From NCBI RefSeq assembly GCF_013204795.1, contig NZ_JABMKW010000020.1, forward strand, positions 248,001 through 312,000: 64,000 nt of DNA, given 5' to 3'. A program made the position numbers and the translations under genes. The stretch is from Pedobacter panaciterrae (GTDB lineage: Bacteria; Bacteroidota; Bacteroidia; Sphingobacteriales; Sphingobacteriaceae). Positions 1-9,124 of this stretch are shown here, piece by piece (positions within the stretch are counted from its first letter, which is position 1; every line of letters starts with the position of its first letter). The notes under the pieces were generated by a model that saw only the letters and a list, made by a program, of their open reading frames with translations, ran no database searches and had not been told where the DNA came from.

Positions 1-41
1 CTGCTATATTCCATCCACCTCAGGCATAGTCAATGCTTACC

Positions 42-60
42 GCAGAATGTTACATTCTGC
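42..60. promoter_or_regulatory. 19-bp perfect palindrome upstream of the TonB-dependent receptor
   Basis: Two 9-base arms (GCAGAATGT and ACATTCTGC) flank a single central T, so the element is perfectly symmetric. It ends 39 bases before the receptor start codon. It could be an operator for a dimeric regulator of the metal/siderophore-type receptor operon, or the hairpin of a terminator for a gene lying before the window. No long T-run follows, which mildly favours an operator. The regulator is unknown. Confidence 0.4.
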
Positions 61-99
61 TATTTTCATGGAATAACAATTATACTTTAATTTTTTACA

Positions 100-2406
100 A
101 TGCACCTATTCAGATACTTATATATATCTATGGGGCTGGCTATGATATTTTGTCATACGCAAGCTCAAACACGGCTTATTAAAGGTCGTATCTACGACTC
201 TCAAACACGTCAGCCATTAGCTGGTGTTATTTTAACAACAAATACTGCTCAACAAGTAGGTAAGTCTGATGTAAAAGGATACTTTGAAATCGATGGCTCT
301 CAGCTAGATGGACAACTAAAAGCGACCTTACCTGGTTACAAATCACAGACCATTAAAATCAACGCCTATCAAAACGATCTGAATGTTCAGCTAGAAGCAG
401 ATGGAGTAAGCCTCAATGAGGTTAGGGTTGCAGGCTACAGTGAAAACAAGACCAACAAGGAAACGGCAGGAGGATTATCGTTGATCACATCAAGAGATAT
501 CAACCGTGGAAGTGCAGTTTCATTGCAACCTGCTTTAAATTCAATTCCTGGGGTCCGAATGGATCAAAGCACGCTCTCGGAAGCCCGAATTTCAATAAGA
601 GGTAATGGCGTGCGTGCATCTTACGGCATTCGTAACGTAAAGGTTTATGTAAATGAAATCCCTGTTACAGAAGCCGATGGCACCACCAGAATTGAAGCAC
701 TTGATGTAAACAGCATTGGTAGAGCGGAGGTGATAAAAGGCCCTGCTTCAAGTATATATGGTGCGGGAACAGCTGGGGTTATTAACTTTCAATTACAGCG
801 ATCGCCATACCAGGAACAAAGCATAGAAGCTTCTGCACTTGTTGGTTCTTATGGCTTACACCGTTTAGCTACCACCTACAGAAGCGGAGGAGATAAAGTG
901 AATAGCTATGCTTCATATGGCTGGCAGGAATACGATGGTTATCGTGAGCATAGCAAAGATATGCGTAGGTTTTTAACTGGTAATTTCCAGCTTTTTCCAA
1001 GTGATAAGCGCATTGTTACTTTAATGCTGAACAGAACTACACAGTATTCGCAAATTCCGGGGTCGTTAACTCAGGATCAGGTGGCTGCAAATCCAAAGCA
1101 AGCAAACGCTACAAATCTAGATAAAGCGGCAGGTAGATATCAGAACTGGACAAGGGTAGGCCTGGGACAGCAATATCGCTTTAACGATCAGTTCTCTAAC
1201 ACCACAAGTGTTTTTACATATTTCTACGATTTGAATCACCCACTTCCTTATGCGTATATCCGTAATACATACCAAAGTTACGGTGGCAGAACCCGCTTTG
1301 CCTACGATCCCGGCTTTAGTGTTTTACCTACTAAATTTACTGTTGGTGCTGAATTTAACAGTGGTCTAACCAAGGGAACGCAGTATGTTAACAACCAGGG
1401 TAAAGAAGGAACAATAAACGCTAATATTGATTATCGAAACACTCAGTATTCCTTATTTTATCAGTCTGAAACAGAGCTGACTGCAAAGACTACCTTAACT
1501 TTAGGTATTAGCTACAACAGTCTGAATTATGATGTTCGGGATTACTTGAAACCCAACCAGAGCGGAGTTAAAAAGTTTGATCCACAAGCAACACCACGCA
1601 TAGCCCTTAGCCACACTTTCAGTGATGCGATTAGTTTACATGCAAGTGTAAGCTCAGGGTTTTCTCCGCCTTCGAGTTCCGAAATAAAGAACGTAGATGG
1701 CTCTATCAATCCGAATCTACAGGCAGAAAAGGGGCTGAATTATGAGTTTAATGCAAAGGGTAACCTCTTAAAATCTCGTCTGGAATACGATCTTGCCTTA
1801 TTTAAAATGGACATGAAGGGTGAGCTTATTGCCCAATCTATTCAGCAAGGCATCACTATCTATAATAATTCAGGTAAAACCAGCCATAATGGTGTAGAAC
1901 TGTCGTTATCCTATCAGTTATTTAAACCAGAAGACGATAGCCAGATTCTTAGCTTACGCCCTTTTGCAGCGATAACCTATTCAGATTTTAAATTTAAAGA
2001 CTATAAGACTTTAAATGCCCAAAATGAGGTCACAGCCACTTATGATGGAAATGAATTAACCGGTATTGCGCCTTGGATGGTAAATGCAGGAATAGATCTT
2101 GAAACCAAAAGCGGATTGTATTTCTATGGAAGCTATTTTTATAGTGATAAACTACCTCTTAACGATGCGAATACAAGCTACAATCCATCTTACAATGTTG
2201 TAAATGCCAAATTAGGTTACAAGAAACAAGTAGTGAAGCATCTTGAACTAAACGTTTATGCAGGTCTGGATAATATTCTCGATAAAAACTACAGCTCAAT
2301 TGTTTCATTAAATGCAGCTAGTTTTAACGGAGGACAGCCAGCATATTTTAATCCCTCGCCAAAACGAAATGGCTATGGTGGATTAAATGTAAAATACATA
2401 TTCTAA
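100..2406 (+). CDS. TonB-dependent outer-membrane receptor
   Basis: A 768-residue protein that should import a chelated metal or similar ligand across the outer membrane using TonB energy. Residues 1-23 are a signal peptide ending TQAQ. Residues about 25-100 form a carboxypeptidase-regulatory-like beta-sandwich (GRIYDSQTRQPLAGV). Residues about 120-235 are the plug, with SIRGNGVRASYGIRNVKV and the plug exit EVIKGPASSIYGAGTAGVINF-like segment. The rest is a beta-barrel ending in aromatic Phe, as expected for BAM insertion. The plug resembles FecA-like ferric-chelate receptors. It is followed after 11 bases by a Met/His-rich lipoprotein gene, so an operon is likely. The ligand cannot be read from sequence; iron or copper chelates are the best guesses. 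Confidence 0.9.
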   Translation: MHLFRYLYISMGLAMIFCHTQAQTRLIKGRIYDSQTRQPLAGVILTTNTAQQVGKSDVKGYFEIDGSQLDGQLKATLPGYKSQTIKINAYQNDLNVQLEADGVSLNEVRVAGYSENKTNKETAGGLSLITSRDINRGSAVSLQPALNSIPGVRMDQSTLSEARISIRGNGVRASYGIRNVKVYVNEIPVTEADGTTRIEALDVNSIGRAEVIKGPASSIYGAGTAGVINFQLQRSPYQEQSIEASALVGSYGLHRLATTYRSGGDKVNSYASYGWQEYDGYREHSKDMRRFLTGNFQLFPSDKRIVTLMLNRTTQYSQIPGSLTQDQVAANPKQANATNLDKAAGRYQNWTRVGLGQQYRFNDQFSNTTSVFTYFYDLNHPLPYAYIRNTYQSYGGRTRFAYDPGFSVLPTKFTVGAEFNSGLTKGTQYVNNQGKEGTINANIDYRNTQYSLFYQSETELTAKTTLTLGISYNSLNYDVRDYLKPNQSGVKKFDPQATPRIALSHTFSDAISLHASVSSGFSPPSSSEIKNVDGSINPNLQAEKGLNYEFNAKGNLLKSRLEYDLALFKMDMKGELIAQSIQQGITIYNNSGKTSHNGVELSLSYQLFKPEDDSQILSLRPFAAITYSDFKFKDYKTLNAQNEVTATYDGNELTGIAPWMVNAGIDLETKSGLYFYGSYFYSDKLPLNDANTSYNPSYNVVNAKLGYKKQVVKHLELNVYAGLDNILDKNYSSIVSLNAASFNGGQPAYFNPSPKRNGYGGLNVKYIF

Positions 2407-2417
2407 CAATTACTAAA

Positions 2418-3698
2418 ATGAAAAGAATAATAACAGTATTGTTGACAGGACTCATTTTTCTTACTGCATGTAAGCAAAAGCACGACAAAGCTACAATTGG
2501 AACTTTAAGTACCCAGGGGGTAGCAGTAGGGGCTTACCTAACTCAAGATAACAAAGGTAATCCGGTTCTTTGCTGGTCAGAGCAAGATGGTGAAGATTCT
2601 CTTTATCGCTTAAAATATGCAAGTTATAACGAACAAACCAATACATTTGGCAACCCAGTTACTGTTCCCGCTTCCAGCGGGATCAGTACATCTGCCGAGA
2701 GTATGGGTAAAGTAGGTTTTAAGGCTGATGGCACCGTGATAGCAGTGTATTCAAAACGGTTTCCTAATGAAAAAAATCCTTACGCAGGTGCGATTTATTA
2801 CAGTTCCTCAAGTAACAATGGTAAAACCTGGTCTGCATCGCAGTTTTTGCACTCAGATACAACGCACAATTATGGTCGCAGCTTTTTTGACATTACAACC
2901 TTAAAAAACGGAGAGCTTGCCGCTGTTTGGCTTGATGGACGTTTTGGCAAAAGTATTAAAGGTTCGGCTTTATTCTTTAACAGAACAACCAAAGGCAATG
3001 GCTTTGGTACAGATACTTGCCTCGAAAAAGGTACCTGTGAGTGCTGCAGGACAGATATTCTCACTGATAAAGCAGGGAATATTCATTTGGCTTACAGAAA
3101 TATTACATTCCCAACAGGTCTTTCAGACAAACAGGTTCGGGATATGGGCTATAAACTATCTACCGACAATGGAAAAACTTTTAGTGCTGTAAAAGCCATT
3201 AGTAACGACAACTGGGAGATAGATGGTTGTCCGCATTCGGGCCCGTCACTTGCAGTTACAAAAGAGGGTGTAAATGCAGTTTGGTTTACCGCAGGGGGCG
3301 GATCGGGAATCTATAACGCATCATCAAATAAGGCACTTGATTTTGATAAACGTAGGCTAATCACAGCTCAGGGCAGGCACCCCCAGTTAATTTCACTTGC
3401 AAATGATCAACTGGTTATGGTTTGTGAAGAATTAAAAGACGAGCCGGAAGAAAAACCAATGAAAATGAACCATTCTCATGGAGGAATGACCATGAACCAC
3501 GGACCTGCTGCAAATTCTAAAATAGTATTGAGAACTTTAATCCCAGGAAAAGAGGGTAGAATTACTTCAATTACTGACGGGCAGCAAGGAGATCATCACG
3601 CAGTAATTACCCGAATAAGTAACGGGGCATTGGTAGCCTGGGAAAGAGAAAAGAATGGACGGTCAGAAATCTGTTATACGCAGATACATATCGATTAA
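2418..3698 (+). CDS. BNR/sialidase-fold lipoprotein with Met/His-rich segment
   Basis: A 426-residue lipoprotein: the signal peptide ends in a lipobox (LTAC, Cys at about residue 18). Two Asp-box motifs typical of BNR/sialidase propellers are visible (SSNNGKTWS near residue 131 and STDNGKTFS near 250). A cysteine cluster (CLEKGTCECC, about residues 200-210) and a Met/His-rich stretch near residues 345-362 (MKMNHSHGGMTMNHG) look like soft-metal ligands. The gene lies 11 bases after the TonB receptor and probably shares its transcript, so it may be a surface or periplasmic accessory that hands a metal or ligand to the receptor. The catalytic residues of true sialidases are not evident, so I do not call it a sialidase. 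The metal role is inference. Confidence 0.75.
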   Translation: MKRIITVLLTGLIFLTACKQKHDKATIGTLSTQGVAVGAYLTQDNKGNPVLCWSEQDGEDSLYRLKYASYNEQTNTFGNPVTVPASSGISTSAESMGKVGFKADGTVIAVYSKRFPNEKNPYAGAIYYSSSSNNGKTWSASQFLHSDTTHNYGRSFFDITTLKNGELAAVWLDGRFGKSIKGSALFFNRTTKGNGFGTDTCLEKGTCECCRTDILTDKAGNIHLAYRNITFPTGLSDKQVRDMGYKLSTDNGKTFSAVKAISNDNWEIDGCPHSGPSLAVTKEGVNAVWFTAGGGSGIYNASSNKALDFDKRRLITAQGRHPQLISLANDQLVMVCEELKDEPEEKPMKMNHSHGGMTMNHGPAANSKIVLRTLIPGKEGRITSITDGQQGDHHAVITRISNGALVAWEREKNGRSEICYTQIHID

Positions 3699-3702
3699 TT
3701 AA

Positions 3703-4435
3703 CTACTTGTCGACTTCTAAAATGGCTTGCTTCAGACCGCGCACAACATCATCTGAACATCCCATAGAAGCAAAATTAATGTTATGGTTCTGATCCGCCA
3801 CTATCAGTAATGGCAGATTGTTAGTCTGATATGCTTTGGTAATAGAAGAGGCATCTATAAGTAGTTGAGTATAAAAGATAGGGGTCTGTTTTAACCCTTC
3901 AGCAACCTTATCTACCGTTTCATACGTGATCAGTAAAACTTCCAGATTTTCTGGATTTTTTACTGATCTAATAACCTCATTTACTTTGTTGTAATCTCCT
4001 GTTTCAAAGCAGTTTGGGTGCCAGAAAATCATTAGTATTGATTTTTTTTCAAGGCGTCAATATTCGTTTTCTTAGCCAGGGGGATCCAGATTCAATACAG
4101 ACCCAACCTTCAACCTGGGGCTTGCTGGACGTAAGGATATTTTATAAGTTCATATGTTTCAGCTTCCTTTTTAAGGTCTCTTTTTTCAATGATTTTTCTA
4201 AACTGGCTGTCCGATTCCTTCTTCTTCAGCACAATTCTATATTCCTTTCCCACAAGCATGTTAACCACTTTCAGCGAGTCAACTCTGTTTCCCTGCTCAT
4301 CATATACATCCTTACTTTGATCTATCATCTTATTTATTCAGAACCATTCATAGTTATGGTTCCTGAAGTAGTCGTCTGAGCAAAAGTAATTGAAGAAATA
4401 CTGAGTAATAAAGAAATTGGGAGCGCTATTTTCAT
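3703..4435 (-). pseudogene. Degraded TlpA/thioredoxin-like periplasmic redoxin gene
   Basis: The pieces of one exported redoxin lie in order but in broken frames. ATG at 4435 opens a clear signal peptide (MKIALPISLLLSISS...FAQ) that hits a stop after 33 codons. The sequence continues in another frame from 4328 (MIDQSKDVYDEQGNRVDS...), meets TGA stops at 4110-4112 and 4092-4094, and carries on (PLAKKTNIDALKK) to an A-run of eight (plus-strand T 4042-4049). One missing A there shifts the frame into KSILMIFWHPNCFETG..., the thioredoxin core, which runs to 3703. The CxxC site is reduced to a single Cys (HPNCFETG). At least four lesions make this a pseudogene unless assembly errors are involved. 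It is convergent with the BNR gene. Confidence 0.75.
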
Positions 4436-4520
4436 TATTTATCTATTTGGTACTTACATGGTAATAAAATTTCTTAAAACACTTTCATTATCAGAATGTT
4501 CTAAATAAAAACCTTATATT

Positions 4521-4736
4521 ATGAAATTCAAAAAAGTTGAACACACAAAAGCCTCCTTTGGATTTATAACTGGGCTTGTAGTTGGCATAGTTGTAGGTAT
4601 TTTATTTATCCAAAATAAAGCTGGTACGGTCAAACAAGAACAAATGAACAAACAAACTGACCTGGTTAAGGCCGAGGAAATAGCTAATCATCTTGCCTAC
4701 CTGGGGCACCAGGCAGAGCAAAGTACATTAGATTAA
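4521..4736 (+). CDS. Small single-pass membrane protein
   Basis: A 71-residue protein with one glycine/valine-rich membrane helix at about residues 13-31 (FGFITGLVVGIVVGILFI) followed by a charged tail that may form a short helix (residues 40-60). The organisation recalls YtxH-like small membrane proteins, but I see no diagnostic motif. It lies upstream of the hybrid histidine kinase, separated by 174 bases, so it is probably transcribed alone. Function unknown. Confidence 0.6.
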   Translation: MKFKKVEHTKASFGFITGLVVGIVVGILFIQNKAGTVKQEQMNKQTDLVKAEEIANHLAYLGHQAEQSTLD

Positions 4737-4910
4737 AGCTGTTTTTATCTACAAGTTGAGCAAAAATTTTCTTGTAGCGGGTAATAAACAATAGGGCAGT
4801 GCGTCAAAGTAGTTATAAATGGTCAGAAAATGCATTGGTATGCTATTTGCCTATATGCACAGCGTGACAAACTTTTTGTTGCAATTTATCCTACTTGTTT
4901 AACATATTTA

Positions 4911-7046
4911 ATGAAAGTAACCTACACACAGACTCAGTCCAGGAAAATTCTTCTTGCTTTTCTGGCTATTGTAATTGTTTTGGCGATCGCTGCACTTTTT
5001 GTACGTAACTCTATATCACATAAATTAGAAAACATAGTTAAGCAGGCCAACAATGTAGACGTTGATGGCTCCAAGCCCCAGCAAATACTGCTGCTGCTCC
5101 ACCAGGCAGAAGACGATTTTCAAGAGTCCTTACTTAATGTTAAAAGCAAAAAAAGTGCGGACTATAAATCCAAGCTGTCTAAAGCCTTTAACCAGATTGA
5201 TACCTTATTAAAAAGAACCACAGATACGCTTCAGATAACACCTGATCAAAGCATAAAAGTGAAAGACTGGTATCGTAAAAAGCTGCAGCTTTCAGACAAG
5301 TTGTATGCTGTTAAACATAATTTTGATTCCCTGCTCACTGTATATGCCACTTTTGAAGCTGAAGGAAGTAAGGGAGAAGAAAAGCTGGTTACCAGCATCA
5401 AATCAAGCAGCAAAGTAAAAAGCAAAACAGATACCGTTCGTAAAGAAGTAATTGTTCAAAAAAAGGGGCTCTTTTCGAGATTAAAGGATGCCATTTCTAA
5501 CAAAAATGACGGTTCTCCCACAGCTGTGGTTGAAATTAACCATCGCGAGCAGACCGAGAACTCGGCTCTTGCCACCCGGAAAGGGCTTAGTAGCGATAGG
5601 GCCGTATACCTGGATAAATTGCAGAAACTGCAAGAAAGAAACGTAAAGATGCTTACCATGCAGCGCGAACTGATAAGCCTGAATGATCACATTAGTACTG
5701 AACTGGAAAACATCATTAATGAGGTGAAGACACTCAACTACAATATGGCCGATGAATTTAAAACAATGGCTTTTAAAAGTTATCAGGAATCAACAGATTT
5801 ATTAAACAGGCTGTATTTGGCAGCCCTTTTTCTTGTGCTGGTTTTTGCCATGCTGTTAATTATATTTATAGTAAAGCTTAACGGTTCTGAAAAACAATTG
5901 CGTAAGGAAAATGAAAGGGCAGTAACCATTGCACAGCAAAAAATGGACCTTTTACTGCACATGAGTCATGAAATAAGGAATCCGTTAACTGCTATTAAGG
6001 GGTTCTTATATATTTTCAGTCAAACAGAGTTGTCAAAACGTCAATCCGATATGTTAGATTCTATCCGATTGTCATCGGATATGCTATTGGGTACTTTGAA
6101 CGACACCCTGGATGCGGCTAAAATGGAGAACAGTGAATTTAAGTTCAACACCGATCCGTTCAATCCTGATTTTATACTCAGAGGCTTAATAGAAAACATG
6201 GAATTCAGTGCCACCAAGAAAATGCTGAAACTGAAATACGAATTTAAAGGTGATAAAGAGGCTGTTTTACTCGGAGATAGTTTTAGGCTAAAACAAATTA
6301 TGATTAACCTGTTAAGCAATGCGATAAAATACACCAAAGAAGGTGAGGTCTCCGTAAATGCGGTATTAACAAAAGTAAACGATAAACCCAGACTAGAGGT
6401 AGGGATAACGGATACGGGAATGGGAATAAGTGCCGATCAGCAAACTAACCTGTTCTCTAAATATTACCAAACAAATTCCTCAAAAGGCAAAACCGGTACA
6501 GGCTTGGGGCTGTATATCTGTAAGCAGTTTGTAGAGCTGCAGGGTGGTAAAATAAGCGTAAAGAGCACCGAAGGCACCGGGAGTACCTTTAGTTTCTACA
6601 TTCCATATCTTGAAAACAGTAGCAATGATCAGGCAGTAGTAAATCAAACTACAGAGGATCCGCTCGCACTGTTTAATGGAATAAGTATTCTTGCGGTTGA
6701 TGACAACGAATTAAATCTGAAATTCCTGAAAATGATGACGCAAAAATGGAACGTTAAATTTTATAGTGCGGCTAATGGGAAACAAGCACTGGATGTTCTT
6801 GCAAAAGAAAACATAACAGTAGTTTTAACTGATATTCAGATGCCGGAAATGAATGGATATGAGCTTCTTCAGGCGATAAAGAAGTTACCTGATCCATTGA
6901 GCAAGCTACCTGTAATTGTTATCAGCGCAAACCCGGAAGAATTTGAAATGAATAAAATCCTGAACAAAGGGTTCTCCGGTGTAGTTAGCAAACCCTTTGT
7001 CGAAGCAGGTTTAATAGCACAGATCGCTAAAGCTTTAAAGGGGTAG
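4911..7046 (+). CDS. Hybrid sensor histidine kinase with C-terminal receiver
   Basis: I take the ATG at 4911 (MKVTYTQTQ), 27 codons inside the longest open frame, because the upstream codons are unlike coding sequence and this start is followed directly by membrane helix 1 (ILLAFLAIVIVLAIAALFV). A roughly 270-residue helical periplasmic region follows, then helix 2 (LFLVLVFAMLLIIFIV). The cytoplasmic part has a HisKA dimerisation box (MSHEIRNPLTAIKGF, His phospho-acceptor), an HATPase domain with N box NLLSNAIKYT, G1 DTGMGI and G2 GTGLGLYI, and a receiver domain with acidic pair DDN, phospho-Asp in LTDIQMPEMNG and Lys in SKPF. There is no DNA-binding output, so it must phosphorylate a partner encoded elsewhere. 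The signal is unknown. Confidence 0.9.
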   Translation: MKVTYTQTQSRKILLAFLAIVIVLAIAALFVRNSISHKLENIVKQANNVDVDGSKPQQILLLLHQAEDDFQESLLNVKSKKSADYKSKLSKAFNQIDTLLKRTTDTLQITPDQSIKVKDWYRKKLQLSDKLYAVKHNFDSLLTVYATFEAEGSKGEEKLVTSIKSSSKVKSKTDTVRKEVIVQKKGLFSRLKDAISNKNDGSPTAVVEINHREQTENSALATRKGLSSDRAVYLDKLQKLQERNVKMLTMQRELISLNDHISTELENIINEVKTLNYNMADEFKTMAFKSYQESTDLLNRLYLAALFLVLVFAMLLIIFIVKLNGSEKQLRKENERAVTIAQQKMDLLLHMSHEIRNPLTAIKGFLYIFSQTELSKRQSDMLDSIRLSSDMLLGTLNDTLDAAKMENSEFKFNTDPFNPDFILRGLIENMEFSATKKMLKLKYEFKGDKEAVLLGDSFRLKQIMINLLSNAIKYTKEGEVSVNAVLTKVNDKPRLEVGITDTGMGISADQQTNLFSKYYQTNSSKGKTGTGLGLYICKQFVELQGGKISVKSTEGTGSTFSFYIPYLENSSNDQAVVNQTTEDPLALFNGISILAVDDNELNLKFLKMMTQKWNVKFYSAANGKQALDVLAKENITVVLTDIQMPEMNGYELLQAIKKLPDPLSKLPVIVISANPEEFEMNKILNKGFSGVVSKPFVEAGLIAQIAKALKG

Positions 7047-7052
7047 GACAAT

Positions 7053-7082
7053 AAAAAAGGCAGCACGTGGACTGCCTTTTTT
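7053..7082. terminator. Bidirectional intrinsic terminator
   Basis: An 11-base inverted repeat (AAAAAAGGCAG at 7053-7063, CTGCCTTTTTT at 7072-7082) with an 8-base loop lies between two convergent genes. The A and T runs on either side of the GC core let it act on both strands, for the kinase on the plus strand and for the secreted protein gene on the minus strand. Confidence 0.85.
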
Positions 7083-7097
7083 ATTGATTAATCTTAT

Positions 7098-7607
7098 TTA
7101 GTGTTTCCCATTATTACCACTGCCGTTGCCATGTTTCCCATTGCCTTTACCTTCACGGGATTTGCTATTGCCCTTTGCCTCACGGTATTTGTTTTTGTTA
7201 CCGGCAGGTTTGGACTGTCTAATGCTCCTGCTATCTCTGATTACTCTTTGTTTTCCTTTGTAACCTTTATACTTGCTATATTCTTTAACATGCACTTTAT
7301 GTGATAAATAGGGTTTGGGTGAGTTAATTACAACCTTGTAACTATTGTATAAATCGTAGTTTCTATATCTTGAGGGCAAGCTGTTATTAAACACCCAATT
7401 CCCATTATTAAGGTAAATGTATTGTTTATTAGGAACGTTGTAATAAGTGTCTATATCAGGAAGATAATAATAATCAACATGATCATAACCGGCCGGGCCC
7501 CATTGTGGCTGAGAACCTATGTTTATATTTACGCTTACCTGCGCCTGAGTGTTTATGCTGCTTAACGAAGCTACTCCGAAAACTACAGCTAAAAGTATTT
7601 TTTTCAT
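7098..7607 (-). CDS. Secreted Tyr-rich protein with basic Gly/Asn/Lys tail
   Basis: The ATG at 7607 gives a 169-residue protein with a clean signal peptide (MKKILLAVVFGVASLSS...TQAQ); the longer frame upstream adds a segment that would bury it. The mature part is rich in Tyr and Asn (residues 40-100) and ends in a low-complexity basic tail (KGNSKSREGKGNGKHGNG...). Such tails often bind nucleic acid or polyanionic surfaces, but no family is recognised. It is convergent with the hybrid kinase and shares its terminator. Function unknown. Confidence 0.7.
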   Translation of the reverse strand: MKKILLAVVFGVASLSSINTQAQVSVNINIGSQPQWGPAGYDHVDYYYLPDIDTYYNVPNKQYIYLNNGNWVFNNSLPSRYRNYDLYNSYKVVINSPKPYLSHKVHVKEYSKYKGYKGKQRVIRDSRSIRQSKPAGNKNKYREAKGNSKSREGKGNGKHGNGSGNNGKH

Positions 7608-7779
7608 TTTATGTGTTTTATTTGATAGCCATAGTGCAATGCTTATGCCGCAGATTATCAAAACATACAGCCAATCTGCCGGATCTGTTAATTTATCGAC
7701 TGAGAGCAAGAATATATCGACAGGATCAATCAAATATTCTTTTATATTCGTTAGATATTCTTAAAACTGGAAAAATCAG

Positions 7780-8448
7780 ATGAGAACTTCTGTCCTAACT
7801 TTGCTACTTTTATTATTCGCGTTGATTACTAACGCCCAATCCGCCTATGTAAGGTTAATCACCAACAAAGGAAATATTACGCTGGTCTTGTATGACCAAA
7901 CGCCTAAGCATAGAGATATGTTTCTACAAGCCATAAAAAAAGGCCTCTATAATAACGCGCAATTTAATCGCGTCATTAAATCCTTTGTAAGCCAGGGAGG
8001 GGAGCTCGACGAAACTATTCTTGAAAGAGAAAAACTACATCCGGAAGTACCGATACAACGCTTAGCGGCAGAGATAACACCAAAATTATTTCATAAAAAA
8101 GGTGCCCTTGGAGCAGGTAGAAATGACAATCCCGAAAAGAGCTCATACCTTACCCAAATATATCTGGTCGTAGGTAAACTGCAAACAGACGAACAACTCG
8201 ATGTGCTGGAAAAAAAGAAAGGTATTAAGCTCTCACCATCACAGAGAACCACTTACAAAACAATAGGGGGAACTCCTCATTTAGATAATGATTATACCGT
8301 TTTTGGTGAAATAGTTGAAGGAATGGAGGTGGCTGATGCAATAAATGGTGTAAAAACAGATAAAAATGATCTTCCATTAGAAACAGTAACCTTTAAACCG
8401 GTAGTGTTATCTAAAAAAGAAGTCTTAAAGCTTAAAAAAGTAGAATGA
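7780..8448 (+). CDS. Exported cyclophilin-type peptidyl-prolyl isomerase
   Basis: A 222-residue protein that should catalyse proline cis/trans isomerisation during periplasmic folding. The signal peptide is MRTSVLTLLLLLFALITNAQ. The cyclophilin fold is seen from residue 22 (VRLITNKGNITLVLYDQTPKHRDMF) through FNRVIKSFVSQGG and the C-terminal HLDNDYTVFGEIVEGMEVAD. An insert of about 60 residues between these blocks is common in Bacteroidota homologues. Some active-site positions of classical cyclophilins (for example the FxxQGG Phe/Gln) are altered to SFVSQGG, so activity may be weak. It overlaps the next gene by four bases (ATGA), implying translational coupling with the M23 protein. Confidence 0.85.
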   Translation: MRTSVLTLLLLLFALITNAQSAYVRLITNKGNITLVLYDQTPKHRDMFLQAIKKGLYNNAQFNRVIKSFVSQGGELDETILEREKLHPEVPIQRLAAEITPKLFHKKGALGAGRNDNPEKSSYLTQIYLVVGKLQTDEQLDVLEKKKGIKLSPSQRTTYKTIGGTPHLDNDYTVFGEIVEGMEVADAINGVKTDKNDLPLETVTFKPVVLSKKEVLKLKKVE

Positions 8449-9080
8449 TAAAAACAGCGCTCTTAACTACAGTACTTTTATTGTTGAACTTCCAAAAACC
8501 AACAATCGATACTGATAAAGACAGATGGAAACCCTATTATGTAGATGCTGTTCCAGCAGTTGTAGCAAGTAATTGGGTATTGCCGTTCGATGTATCCAAC
8601 AGAAAAGACATAAAACAAATCAAAGTAATCAGCATATTTGGAGATCATCGGGATAGCTTCTATAAAGGACACATACATACCGCAATAGACATTAATCCTT
8701 TAAAACCTAAAACGAGTTTGATAGGTGTTTATCCAATCGCAAAAGGTGTTGTATGCTCAGTACATTTAGCAGAAAACCAGCGCACGGTAGTAGTAAAACA
8801 CAAACTTGCCGATGGTAAAGTGATGTTTACTTCTTACAAGCACTTAAAAGAGGTGTATGTGAGTCAGGGCCAACAGGTAACCGAACAAACAAAGCTCGCT
8901 CGTCTATTTACAAAGCAGGAGTCGAAAAAGTATGGAGGAGATTACCATCACCTTCACCTGGAGATTCGTAAAAATTTTGACGATTATGGCTGTGCCAGCT
9001 GGTTAACTATGAATCAAAAACAGCTCGATCAACGTTTTTACAACCCATTAATCTTTTTAAAAACAAAATTAAAAAGTTAG
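8445..9080 (+). CDS. M23/LytM-type metallopeptidase-like protein
   Basis: A 211-residue exported protein with a short N-terminal hydrophobic segment (MIKTALLTTVLLLL). The M23 zinc motifs are visible: HxxxD in HTAID (about residue 77) and HxH in HHLHLEIRK (about residue 167). An upstream His that M23 enzymes use may be in GDHRDSFYKGHIH. The family cuts peptide cross-links in peptidoglycan or regulates amidases. It starts inside the end of the cyclophilin gene (ATGA overlap), so the pair forms an envelope-maintenance operon. It is a compact stand-alone domain with no coiled coil. Confidence 0.8.
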   Translation: MIKTALLTTVLLLLNFQKPTIDTDKDRWKPYYVDAVPAVVASNWVLPFDVSNRKDIKQIKVISIFGDHRDSFYKGHIHTAIDINPLKPKTSLIGVYPIAKGVVCSVHLAENQRTVVVKHKLADGKVMFTSYKHLKEVYVSQGQQVTEQTKLARLFTKQESKKYGGDYHHLHLEIRKNFDDYGCASWLTMNQKQLDQRFYNPLIFLKTKLKS

Positions 9081-9124
9081 CCCACCAGTTGGTATATTTA
9101 GTAATAGCTATTTAAATAAATCGT

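Noticed and set aside
2418..3698. Calling the BNR lipoprotein a true sialidase
   Set aside because: Only Asp-boxes are seen. The catalytic Arg triad and Tyr/Glu pair of sialidases are not evident, and the context is a TonB receptor with a metal-like Met/His cluster.
4014..4379. Plus-strand open frame of about 120 codons
   Set aside because: It lies opposite the TlpA-like remnant, whose signal peptide and thioredoxin core are convincing on the minus strand. The plus-strand translation has no family features.
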